Source of the DNA: JAJDXW01 sp965202895
GTDB taxonomy: Bacteria; Pseudomonadota; Gammaproteobacteria; HK1
DNA: 64,000 nt
NCBI GenBank assembly: GCA_965202895.1
Contig: OZ241901.1
Location: 2,480,001-2,544,000, forward strand
Direction: 5' to 3'
Part shown: piece by piece, positions 45,412 to 53,893 of the stretch
Layout of the letters: each line of letters begins with the position of its first letter
Numbering within the stretch: the stretch's first letter is position 1
Made by a program: the position numbers and the translations under genes
Notes under the pieces: generated by a model
Databases searched by the model: none
Told to the model about the DNA's origin: nothing
Seen by the model: only the letters and a program-made list of their open reading frames with translations

Positions 45412-46536
45412 TCAGCTTGCGGGGAGAGGTGGCTGGCGCCGGTGGAGGAACCAGCCGTCGAGGACGAGGCGGCGCGAGAACCATCCCGTGCCGAGCAGCT
45501 TCGTCGCGACCGCCCGGCGCAGCCCGGCGGGGATCCAGTCCGGCGGGCCGTGCTCCGTCCCGCGCTCGCCGAAGCGTTCCCGGAGACGCCCCTCGTAGCC
45601 GGCGAAGGTGGTCTCGTCGAACGAGCCCCCGGCGCGCGCGATGATCCCGGCCGCGATGACCGCGGACTCGACGGCGGGGCGGATCCCTTCGCCGCTCCGG
45701 TCGTAGGCGAGCCCGATCGCGTCGCCCGCGAGCACGATCCCGTCGCCGGAGGCGAGCCGACGCGATCGGCCGTGCAGGATGTAGGCGTGCCCCTTGAACT
45801 TCGAGGGCACGTCGCGCGGGATCCGCCCCCGCGCGGCGAGCCAGTCACAGAACCTTCGCACATGGTCCGCGATGTTGCGGTTGTCCTCGCGCCCGAGCCC
45901 CACGTTGAGGACGTTCTCCTTGCGGAACACCCATCCGTAGCCCTGGAGGTCCTCGCAGAAGAATATCTCGGGGGTCTCCTCCGCCACCCCGCAGTCCGCC
46001 CGCTGGGCGTCGGTCATCTCGAACTCGACCTCGTGGGCCGCGACGATGGACTCCGTCGAGCCCACCTTGGCCCCGAGGCGCCGCGCGACGGGGCAGAAGT
46101 GCCCGCCCGCCCCCACGACGACCGGGGCCTCGGCGAGATCGTCGACCCGCCAGAGCCCGCCCGCGCGCTCGAGCCGCTTGACGGCATGTCCGGTGAGCTG
46201 CTTCGCGCCGCTCCGGTCGAGGAGGTAGTGGTCGAACTCGAAGCGGCGGATGCCGTAGCTCGCCACCTCGTCGTAGCGGGTCTCCACCATGCGCCCGGCC
46301 ATGCTGCCGGTCCGGAACGAGCGGATCGGCTGGAAGACCCGCCCCGCCCGGTACTCGTCGGTGTCGAGCCGGAGGGTCTCCACCACGGCCGGGGTGACCC
46401 AGCCCGCGCACACCTTGTCGCGGGGAAAGTCGCGCTTGTCGATGACCGCGACGTCGAGCCCCGCGCGCCGGAGCTGCCAAGCGCAGGTGGAGCCCGCCGG
46501 CCCCCCGCCGATCACGATGGCGTCGAATCGTTCCAA
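45412..46536 (-). CDS. Geranylgeranyl-reductase-like FAD-dependent oxidoreductase
   Basis: 374 residues. The FAD-binding motif FDAIVIGGGPAGSTCAWQLR, the KRDFPRDKVCAGW segment and the GIVLAGDAIGLAYDRSGEGI motif place it in the geranylgeranyl reductase / CbrA-like group. Members reduce isoprenoid or fatty double bonds. The adjacent upstream gene (72 bases away, same strand) encodes a CFA-synthase-like methyltransferase, suggesting that both act on membrane lipids. That link is inferred from position. Confidence 0.8.
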   Translation of the reverse strand: MERFDAIVIGGGPAGSTCAWQLRRAGLDVAVIDKRDFPRDKVCAGWVTPAVVETLRLDTDEYRAGRVFQPIRSFRTGSMAGRMVETRYDEVASYGIRRFEFDHYLLDRSGAKQLTGHAVKRLERAGGLWRVDDLAEAPVVVGAGGHFCPVARRLGAKVGSTESIVAAHEVEFEMTDAQRADCGVAEETPEIFFCEDLQGYGWVFRKENVLNVGLGREDNRNIADHVRRFCDWLAARGRIPRDVPSKFKGHAYILHGRSRRLASGDGIVLAGDAIGLAYDRSGEGIRPAVESAVIAAGIIARAGGSFDETTFAGYEGRLRERFGERGTEHGPPDWIPAGLRRAVATKLLGTGWFSRRLVLDGWFLHRRQPPLPAS

Positions 46537-46608
46537 GCTCCCCTTCCTCCCCGTCGGATGATCCGGGCTGCTCCTCCCCGGGCGCGGCGTCGGGCCTCCT
46601 CCCGGCCG

Positions 46609-47916
46609 CTAATGCCGCGGGTACAGGTGCTCGCGGGTCATCGGCACCGAGTTCGACCCCCCCGGCGCGAACACCACCTGGAAGAGCTGGAGGCTGCCGG
46701 TGGTGAATGCCGCCACCGAGCCGGAGAGGTAGAGCCGCCACGCGCGCACGAAGTCCGCGTCGTACATCGCGGCGACCCGTTCCGCGGCGGCCTCGAAACG
46801 GCCCAGCCAGGCGCGACAGGTCCGGGCGTAGTGCAGGCGCAGGTTCTCGACGTCGAGGATGGAGAGCTCCTGGGGCTCGAAGATCGTGCTCATCTCCGCG
46901 AGGCTCGGGGGATAGCTTCCGGGGAAGATGCGCCGCTCGATCCAGGCGTTGTTGGGGGCCGGGGCATTGCGTCCGATGGAGTGGATGAGGCCCCGGCCGT
47001 CCGGCTCGAGGGAACGGGCGGCCACCTCCCCGAGCGTGCGGTAGTTGTCCACCCCCACGTGTTCCAGCATGCCGACCGACACGAACGCATCGTACTTTCC
47101 CTCGACGGTGCGGTAGTCGTCCTCCACGAACTCCACCCGTTCGCCGAGCCCGAGCGCCGCCGCGCGTTCGCGGGCGAACCGGATCTGCTCGTGGGAAATG
47201 TTGAACGCCCGCACCCGCACACCGTACCCGCGCGCCATGTGGATGGCGAGCGACCCCCAACCGCACCCCGCCTCCACCACCCGCTGCCCGGGCCGGAGCT
47301 CGAGCTTGCGGCAGACGTGGTCCATCTTGGACCGCTGCGCCTCCTCGAGGGTGGCGTCCTCGTGCGGGTAGTACGCACACGTGTAGACCATCTCCTCGTC
47401 GAGCCAGAGCCGGTAGAAGTCGTTGCCGAGGTCGTAGTGGTGGTGGATGTTGGACCGGGAGCCGGCCCGGGTGTTCCGGCGGGGCCGGTTGAGCCACGCT
47501 TTGAAGCGATACTTCCAGGAGTCCCGGGGAATCGCGCGGTCGGTCGAGCGGTAGATGGTCTCGAGGAAGGTGACGAGGTCCCCGTGGACCCGGATGCGGT
47601 CCGCGCTCACCGCATCGCCGAACGCGACGTCGGAATTGACGAGGAGGCCGTACAGCGTGCGCCGGTCCCGGATCTCGATCCGGGCCACGACGTCCCGCGC
47701 CGCGAGGCCCGGCCCCCCCGCGGCGGCGGGCGCAGGCGGCTCGATGCGGGTGCCGTCCCACAGATCGATCACGATCGGCGGGTGGCCCGATCCGGCCAGG
47801 ATGCGGCGCGTGAGCCAACGGTCGAGCGCGCTGCTCCCGCCCCCCGCACTCGCCCTGCGTTCCTCTATCCCGAGAAGCGTCGATCCGCCGCCGCCGGCCG
47901 ACTGGCGTTTCGCCAT
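46609..47916 (-). CDS. cfa: Cyclopropane-fatty-acyl-phospholipid synthase family methyltransferase
   Basis: 435 residues. After an N-terminal lipid-binding region come the CFA family blocks NIHHHYDLGNDFYRLWLDEE, MVYTCAYYPHEDATLEEAQR, the SAM motif VVEAGCGWGSLAIHMA and the EHVGVDNY segment. The enzyme transfers a methylene (or methyl) group from SAM to unsaturated phospholipid acyl chains. The ending, MTREHLYPRH, is close to typical family ends. Together with the flavoprotein gene downstream it could give cyclopropane or a further modified branched chain. Confidence 0.85.
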   Translation of the reverse strand: MAKRQSAGGGGSTLLGIEERRASAGGGSSALDRWLTRRILAGSGHPPIVIDLWDGTRIEPPAPAAAGGPGLAARDVVARIEIRDRRTLYGLLVNSDVAFGDAVSADRIRVHGDLVTFLETIYRSTDRAIPRDSWKYRFKAWLNRPRRNTRAGSRSNIHHHYDLGNDFYRLWLDEEMVYTCAYYPHEDATLEEAQRSKMDHVCRKLELRPGQRVVEAGCGWGSLAIHMARGYGVRVRAFNISHEQIRFARERAAALGLGERVEFVEDDYRTVEGKYDAFVSVGMLEHVGVDNYRTLGEVAARSLEPDGRGLIHSIGRNAPAPNNAWIERRIFPGSYPPSLAEMSTIFEPQELSILDVENLRLHYARTCRAWLGRFEAAAERVAAMYDADFVRAWRLYLSGSVAAFTTGSLQLFQVVFAPGGSNSVPMTREHLYPRH

Positions 47917-48590
47917 GGAAGCCCCCCCGCATGGGTCTGCGGATTATAGCGCCGGCATCGGCGGAACCGCTCGCCCGGTTCCGCGGACCGGCTGCGAACC
48001 GCGGCGCCGGCCGTTCCTTCGACGCGGGCCGGGTTCGGATCGATTCGGGTTCGGGAGCGGGTTCGGGGTCGGACGGCGGCTGCTGTTCCGGGATCGGCTA
48101 CCTGACCATCCTGGGCACGGGGCGGCGCCGCGCCGCGCTGACGGGCGGGGAGCCCTGGAGCAAGCCCCGGGCGCTGTTTGTAACCTCTTGATATAGAGGG
48201 TGGAGATCGGGGGTCGAAATATTTTTCACCCCCACGGAGACGGCGTTCTTCCGTGGTTTGGGTTCGGTTCGAGGGGGTAGCTGGCGGATTTCACCCCACG
48301 GAGCCACTTGCGCGGGCACGGCGTCCTGGGAACGCGGGCGTCCCGCCCGCATTGATCGGGGGCAGCCTCGCCATCCCATTTGCGGGCGGGACGCCCGCGT
48401 TCCCAGGACGCCGTGCCCAAGAGCGTTCGCGAGAGGCATGCCCGGCGAAAACCCCACAGCGCACATGCCTCTGGAGCGCCCGAAACTGTTATTCATCGAC
48501 AGGTCACCTTCCGTTCGGTGCAAACGCCCATGGTGACGGGTCCCGGTGCTGCCGCGCATCGCCCCCGGAGGATGCCGTAGAGTACGGGCG
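47917..48590. other. Intergenic region with a long palindrome
   Basis: These 674 bases separate the divergent cfa and glycosylase genes. No protein gene is supported. The main feature is a 38-bp perfect inverted repeat (48314-48418). A weaker dyad, GGGGGT...ACCCCC, lies near 48210-48235. Confidence 0.7.
48314..48418. repeat. 38-bp perfect inverted repeat around a 29-base loop
   Basis: The arm GGGCACGGCGTCCTGGGAAC... (48314-48351) is repeated exactly in reverse complement at 48381-48418. The arm also contains GCGGGCGTCCCGCCCGC, itself partly palindromic. No clear target duplication flanks it. It resembles palindromic intergenic repeats spread by transposases in many bacteria, and transcribed RNA would fold into a very stable hairpin. 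Confidence 0.9.
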
Positions 48591-49322
48591 ATGTCCGAGC
48601 TCGTCCCGGTCGCCGAACGGCTCCGGCGGCGCACCCGACGCCTCCGGTTCGCGCCGCCCGTCTCCCACGTCTACGCCCCGCTCGACTACGCGTGGTCGCC
48701 GCACCGCCTCTACCTCGAGCGCTACGGGGCGGACGGGCCGCGCGAGATCCTCTTCGTCGGCATGAACCCCGGGCCGTTCGGGATGGCCCAGAACGGGGTC
48801 CCGTTCGGCGACACCGCGATGGTCCGGGACTGGCTCGGGATCGAGGCGCCGGTCGAGCGGCCCCGCCGCGAGCACCCGAGGCGGCCCGTGCTCGGCTTCG
48901 CGATGACCCGGGGTGAAGTGAGCGGGGCGCGCCTCTGGGGGTGGGCGAAGGAGCGTTTCGGGACCCCGGACCGCTTCTTCCGGCGCGCCTTCGTGTGGAA
49001 CTACTGCCCACTCTGCTTCATGAACGAGAGCGGTCGGAACGTCACCCCCGACAAGCTCCCCAAGGCCGAGCGCGCGCCCCTCTTCGCGGCCTGCGACGAC
49101 GCGCTCGCCGCGGTGGTCGCCCGCCTCCGGCCCGCGAAGGTGGTCGGGGTCGGCGCGTTCGCGGCGCGGCGGGCCGCCCCGCTCGCGGAGGCCGCGGGGG
49201 CCGGGTGCGGGGCCGCCCCCCATCCGAGCCCCGCGAGCCCCGCCGCCAATCGTGGGTGGCCGGGCATCTTCGAGGCCGCCCTGTGCGAGCTCGGCATCGA
49301 CCTCGACTCGCCTCCCCGTTGA
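48591..49322 (+). CDS. SMUG1-like uracil-DNA glycosylase, copy 1 (intact)
   Basis: 243 residues. The active-site motif GMNPGPFGMAQNGVPFGD (57-74) is nearly that of SMUG1 glycosylases, and the second motif HPSPASPAANRGW (211-223) includes the catalytic His. The enzyme would remove uracil or oxidised pyrimidines from DNA. It starts at ATG 48591, unlike the two later copies, which lack the first 18 residues. It heads a 2.5-kb unit that is duplicated downstream with an AAA ATPase gene. Confidence 0.85.
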   Translation: MSELVPVAERLRRRTRRLRFAPPVSHVYAPLDYAWSPHRLYLERYGADGPREILFVGMNPGPFGMAQNGVPFGDTAMVRDWLGIEAPVERPRREHPRRPVLGFAMTRGEVSGARLWGWAKERFGTPDRFFRRAFVWNYCPLCFMNESGRNVTPDKLPKAERAPLFAACDDALAAVVARLRPAKVVGVGAFAARRAAPLAEAAGAGCGAAPHPSPASPAANRGWPGIFEAALCELGIDLDSPPR

Positions 49323-49930
49323 ATCCGCACGCTCCCCGGGCGCCGGGGCCGCGCCGGCCGTTCCGGACCGGAGCCGCGAACCCGCCGAGTCGCCGCCCCC
49401 GGGCCATCGCACCTCGGGGAAAGGCTCGGAGGCGAGCGCCCGCCGCACGATCCGGGCATCGCGACGGCCCGCCCGACCCCCGCCGCGCCCGGCGTGTCCC
49501 GCCACCGGCGCGGGGAAGCCGGACGCACCCGGTTCGCTCCTGGACGCCGGGATACACAGGGGCTTCCCAGCTCAATCCGTACGATGCAAGAGCAGGTTTT
49601 CCTTGTCCCCCGCGGTTGGGAATGGCAAGCGCCGGGAAGAAGTCGCAACAATCCCGACCAAGCCGGAAGTACTGCGTTCCCCGCGCCTCGACCTCGGGCT
49701 CGACCGGCACGAGCCCGCCGAGGTCGATGCCGTGGGCGAGCCGCGTGCCGGCGAGGTCGGTCAGCCGCTACTCGACCCGCCGCTCTCCGAATCGACGCCT
49801 GGCCGAGACGCGAGAGGCGCTCGCGGCGCATCATGCGGCGGCGGGACGGCGGTGCCCGGGCGGGCGGCGGCGATTGGACGGGAAGCCCCCTCCCCATACA
49901 ATGAACCGGCCCTCTCGACGAAGCTGGCGC
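49323..49930. other. Spacer between glycosylase and ATPase, copy 1
   Basis: About 610 bases, repeated with small changes at 51807-52420 and, partly, at 55961-56211. On the minus strand a stretch reads like protein (DLAGTRLAHGIDLGGL then GTQYFRLGRDCCDFFPALA) but is interrupted by a stop, so it may be a gene remnant. A TACAAT sequence 30 bases before the ATPase start could be a -10 box. Confidence 0.5.
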
Positions 49931-51151
49931 ATGAGCAGCCACCAGGAAAGCCGTAGCCCTATCCCCAGGGCGCTCTTCCGCCCGGGAGAAGGCGCTCGCC
50001 CGCCGTTTCTGGCCGGGCGGACCGCCGAGCAGCGGATCCTGGCGGGCGCGGTGGAGGAGCTCGATGAAAGGGATGAGCAGGGGAGGGCGAACGTCCCTCA
50101 GAACGTCATCCTGTACGGCCCCCGGGGCAACGGCAAGACGGCCCTGACGCTCTGGCTTCAGGATTTCGCCGCCGCCGAACCCCGCGGGTGGGCGCCCGTG
50201 CGGATCAACGCCGGGGACTGCGGGGACGACCCCGACGCACTCGCCCGGCTGCTGGCGCCGGAGCCGTGGCGAAAACAGGCGATGGAGCGCGGGTGGAGTG
50301 CGTCCGCCCTGGGCTTCGGGCTGTCTCTTCCCGCCCGGCCCGATGGCGGCTGGAGCGTCGCCCAGGCGTTGGCCTCCCGGTCCGCCCGCGCCCCGTCCCT
50401 GGTGGTCATCGACGAGGCCCACATGCTCGGAGCGCAGGCGGCGAGGCGGCTGCTGAACGCCAGCCACGAGCTGCGAGGCGCCGGCGCTCCGCTCCTGCTG
50501 GTGCTGGCGGGAACCCCGGAGCTGGAGGACACGTTGCGGTCGGCCAGGGCGTCCCATTGGGAGAGGGGGCGCAGGATTCCCGTGGGTCGCCTGGATGCCG
50601 AATCGGCCCCGAGCGCCCTTCTGGAGCCGCTGAAGGAGCACGGCGCCTCCATGACCGAAGGCGCCCAGGAGGTCGCCGTGCGGGAAACCCTGGGCTACCC
50701 GTTCTTCCTGCAACTGTTCGGGAGGCATCTGGTCGAGGCGATGAACGAAGCCGGATCCGGCCAGGCCGACGAGGCCATCGCGGGCCGGGCCGTCGAGGCG
50801 TTCCACGTGGATCAGGACGACTTCTACAAGGGCAGGCGTCACGAGCTCAGGATCACCGGCGGCGCCCTGCCCGCGGCCGCCGCCTGGGGCGCCATCAGGG
50901 GGTTCGGAGAAGGGGCGTCCTGCGACCTGGTGCTGGCCGCCATGGAGCCGCACTGTGACGACGTGCACGACGTCTGGCATCGTCTTCAGCGCAGCGGGAT
51001 GTTGTGGGAGAAGCCGGAAGGCGTGGAGGCGGGCATCCCCAGCCTGCTGGACAGCGTGGTGCGTTCCGCCGGGCCGCCGGCAGACGCCGCCTACCGGGCA
51101 GGATTCGCAATCGGTCGTGAATGGGGGCAATGGAGCGCCGCTCCGTCGTGA
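49931..51151 (+). CDS. AAA ATPase, copy 1, uncharacterised
   Basis: 406 residues from ATG 49931. Walker A GPRGNGKT (63-70), Walker B LVVIDEAH (157-164), a LLLVLAGTPELEDTLR sensor region, an arginine-rich SHWERGRRIPVGRL segment and a C-terminal winged-helix-like domain ending GIPSLLDSVVRS. It is related to the ATPase next to msbA at 25.7 kb. Family function is unknown; its pairing with a DNA repair glycosylase suggests a DNA-related role, but the pairing may only reflect neighbourhood. An upstream in-frame ATG at 49901 is possible but overlaps the putative -10. Confidence 0.7.
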   Translation: MSSHQESRSPIPRALFRPGEGARPPFLAGRTAEQRILAGAVEELDERDEQGRANVPQNVILYGPRGNGKTALTLWLQDFAAAEPRGWAPVRINAGDCGDDPDALARLLAPEPWRKQAMERGWSASALGFGLSLPARPDGGWSVAQALASRSARAPSLVVIDEAHMLGAQAARRLLNASHELRGAGAPLLLVLAGTPELEDTLRSARASHWERGRRIPVGRLDAESAPSALLEPLKEHGASMTEGAQEVAVRETLGYPFFLQLFGRHLVEAMNEAGSGQADEAIAGRAVEAFHVDQDDFYKGRRHELRITGGALPAAAAWGAIRGFGEGASCDLVLAAMEPHCDDVHDVWHRLQRSGMLWEKPEGVEAGIPSLLDSVVRSAGPPADAAYRAGFAIGREWGQWSAAPS

Positions 51152-51163
51152 TCCACTTCCGAT

Positions 51164-51806
51164 CCGGTTCGCGCCGCCCGTCTCCCACGTCTACGCCCCG
51201 CTCGACTACGCGTGGTCGCCGCACCGCCTCTACCTCGAGCGCTACGGGGCGGACGGGCCGCGCGAGATCCTCTTCGTCGGCATGAACCCCGGGCCGTTCG
51301 GGATGGCCCGGAACGGGATCCCGTTCGGCGACACCGCGATGGTCCGGGACTGGCTCGGGATCGAGGCGCCGGTCGAGCGGCCCCGCCGCGAGCACCCGAG
51401 GCGGCCCGTGCTCGGCTTCGCGATGACCCGGGGTGAAGTGAGCGGGGCGCGCCTCCGGGGGTGGGCGAAGGAGCGTTTCGGGACCCCGGACCGCTTCTTC
51501 CGGCGCGCCTTCGTGTGGAACTACTGCCCGCCCTGCTTCATGAGCGATAGCGGGCGGAACGTCACCCCCGACAAGCTCCCCCGGGCCGAACGCGCGCCCC
51601 TCTTCGCGGCCTGCGACGACGCGCTCGCTGCGGTGATCGCCCGCCTCCGGCCCGCGAAGGTGGTCGGGGTCGGCGCGTTCGCGGCGCGGCGGGCCGCCCC
51701 GCTCGCGGAGGCTGCCGGGGCCGGGTGCGGGGCCGCCCCTAATCCGAGCTCCGCGAGCCCCGCCGCCAACCGCGGGCGGCAGGGCACCTTCGAGGCCGCC
51801 CTGTGA
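51164..51806 (+). pseudogene. SMUG1-like glycosylase, copy 2, truncated
   Basis: It begins at codon 19 of copy 1 directly after the ATPase stop, so the native start and first 18 residues are missing. The catalytic motif GMNPGPFGMARNGIPFGD remains, but HPSP is changed to NPSS, losing the catalytic His. A TGC to TGA change ends the frame early at EAAL. No start codon lies near the junction in this frame. Almost certainly non-functional. Confidence 0.85.
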
Positions 51807-52420
51807 GAGCTCGGCATCGACCTCGACACGCCTCCCCGTTGAATCCGCGCGCTCCCCGGGCGCCGGGGCCGCGCCGGCCGTTCCGGACCGGAGCCGCGAA
51901 CCCGCCGAGCCGCCGCACCCCGGGCCGTCGCACTCCGGGGAAGGGCGCCGGGGGCGAGCGCCCGCCGCACGATCCGGGCCCCGTGCCCTCGCCCACCCGG
52001 CGTGTCCCGTCACTGGCGCGGGGAAGCCGGATGCACCCGGCTTCGCTCCTGGACGCCGGGATACACAGGGGCTTCCCAGCTCAATCCGTACGATGCAAGA
52101 GCAGGTTTTCCTTGTCCCCCGCGGTTGGGAATGGCAAGCGCCGGGAAGAAATCACAACAATCCCGACCGAGCCGGAAGTACTGCGTTCCCCGCGCCTCGA
52201 CCGGCACGAGCCTGCCGAGGTCGATGCCGAGGGCGGTCCGCGTGCCGGCGAGGTCGGTCAGCCGCTACTCGACCCGCCGCTCTCCGAATCGGCGTCTGGC
52301 CGAGACGCGAGAGGCGCCCGCGGCGCATCATGCGGCGGCGGGACGGCGGTGCCCGGGCGGCGATTGGACGGGAAGCCCCCTCCCCATACAATGATCCGGC
52401 CCTCTCGACGAAGCTGGCGC

Positions 52421-53644
52421 GTGAGCAGCCACCAGGAAAGCCGCAGCCCCATCCCGAGTACGCTCTTCCGCCCGGGCGCAGGCGCCCGCCCGCCGTTCCT
52501 GGCCGGGCGATCCGCCGAGCAGCGGATCCTGGCGGGCGCGGCGGAGGAGCTCGACGAAGAGGACGAGCGGGGGCGGGCGAACGTCCCGCAGGACATCGTC
52601 CTGTACGGCCCCCGGGGCAACGGCAAGACGGCCCTGACGCTCTGGCTTCAGGATTTCGCCGCCGCCGAACCCCGCGGGTGGGCGTCCGTGCGGATCAACG
52701 CCGGGGACTGCGGGGACGACCCCGACGCACTCGCCCGGCTGCTGGCGCCGGAGCCGTGGCGAAAACAGGTGATGGAGCGCGGGTGGAGTGCGTCCGCCCT
52801 GGGCTTCGGGCTGTCTCTTCCCGCCCGGCCCGATGGCGGCTGGAGCGTTGCCCAGGCGTTGGCCTCCCGGTCCGCCCGCGCCGCCCCATCCCCGGTGATC
52901 GTCGACGAGGCCCACATGCTCGGGGCGCAGGCGGCGAGGCGGCTGCTGAACGCCAGCCACGAGCTGCGAGGCGCCGGCGCTCCGCTCCTGCTGGTGCTGG
53001 CGGGAACCCCGGAGCTGGAGGACACGTTGCGGTCGGCCAGGGCGTCCCATTGGGAGAGGGGGCGCAAGATTCCATTGGGTCGCCTGGATGCCGAATCGGC
53101 CCCGAGCGCCCTTCTGGAGCCGCTGAAGGAGCACGGCGCCTCCATGACCGAAGGCGCCCTGGAGGTCGCCACGCGGGAAACCCTGGGCTACCCGTTCTTC
53201 CTGCAACTGTTCGGGAGGCATCTGGTCGAGGCGATGAACGAAGCCGGATCCGGCCAGGCCGACGAGGCCATCGCGGGCCGGGCCGTCAAGGCGTTCCACG
53301 TGGCTCAGGACGACTTCTACAAGGGCAGGCGCAGCGAGCTCAGGATCGCCGGCGGCGCCCTGCCCGCGGCCGCCGCCTGGGGCGCCATCAGGGGGTTCGG
53401 AGAAGGGGCGTCCTGCGACCTGGTGCTGGCCGCCATGGAGCCGCACTGTGACGACGCGCACGACGTCTGGCATCGTCTTCAGCGCAGCGGGATGTTGTGG
53501 GAGAAGCCGGAAGGCGTGGAGGCGGGCATCCCCAGCCTGCTGGACAGCGTGGTGCGTTCCGCCGGGCCGCCGGCAGACGCCGCCTACCGGGCAGGATTCG
53601 CAATCGGTCGTGAATGGGGGCAATGGAGCGCCGCTCCGTCGTGA
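52421..53644 (+). CDS. AAA ATPase, copy 2, uncharacterised
   Basis: 407 residues; a close paralogue of copy 1, with GTG instead of ATG as start at the matching position. Walker A, Walker B (VIVDEAH) and the GIPSLLDSVV end are conserved, and differences are scattered substitutions, including RRIPVGRL to RKIPLGRL. The open frame through many changes suggests selection for function. It is followed directly by the third glycosylase fragment. Confidence 0.7.
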   Translation: MSSHQESRSPIPSTLFRPGAGARPPFLAGRSAEQRILAGAAEELDEEDERGRANVPQDIVLYGPRGNGKTALTLWLQDFAAAEPRGWASVRINAGDCGDDPDALARLLAPEPWRKQVMERGWSASALGFGLSLPARPDGGWSVAQALASRSARAAPSPVIVDEAHMLGAQAARRLLNASHELRGAGAPLLLVLAGTPELEDTLRSARASHWERGRKIPLGRLDAESAPSALLEPLKEHGASMTEGALEVATRETLGYPFFLQLFGRHLVEAMNEAGSGQADEAIAGRAVKAFHVAQDDFYKGRRSELRIAGGALPAAAAWGAIRGFGEGASCDLVLAAMEPHCDDAHDVWHRLQRSGMLWEKPEGVEAGIPSLLDSVVRSAGPPADAAYRAGFAIGREWGQWSAAPS

Positions 53645-53893
53645 TCCACTTCTGATCCGGTTCGCGCCGCCCGTCTCCCACGTCTACGCCCCGCTCGACT
53701 ACGCGTGGTCGCCGCACCGCCTCTACCTCGAGCGCTACGGGGCGGACGGGCCGCGCGAGATCCTCTTCGTCGGCATGAACCCCGGGCCGTTCGGGATGGC
53801 CCAGAACGGGATCCCGTTCGGCGACACCGCGATGGTCCGGGACTGGCTCGGGATCGAGGCGCCGGTCGAGCGGCCCCGCCGCGAGCACCCGAG

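Noticed and set aside
48941..49930. N-terminal extension of ATPase copy 1 into the glycosylase
   Set aside because: The frame stays open only because of GC bias; the related ATPase at 25.7 kb aligns from near ATG 49931.
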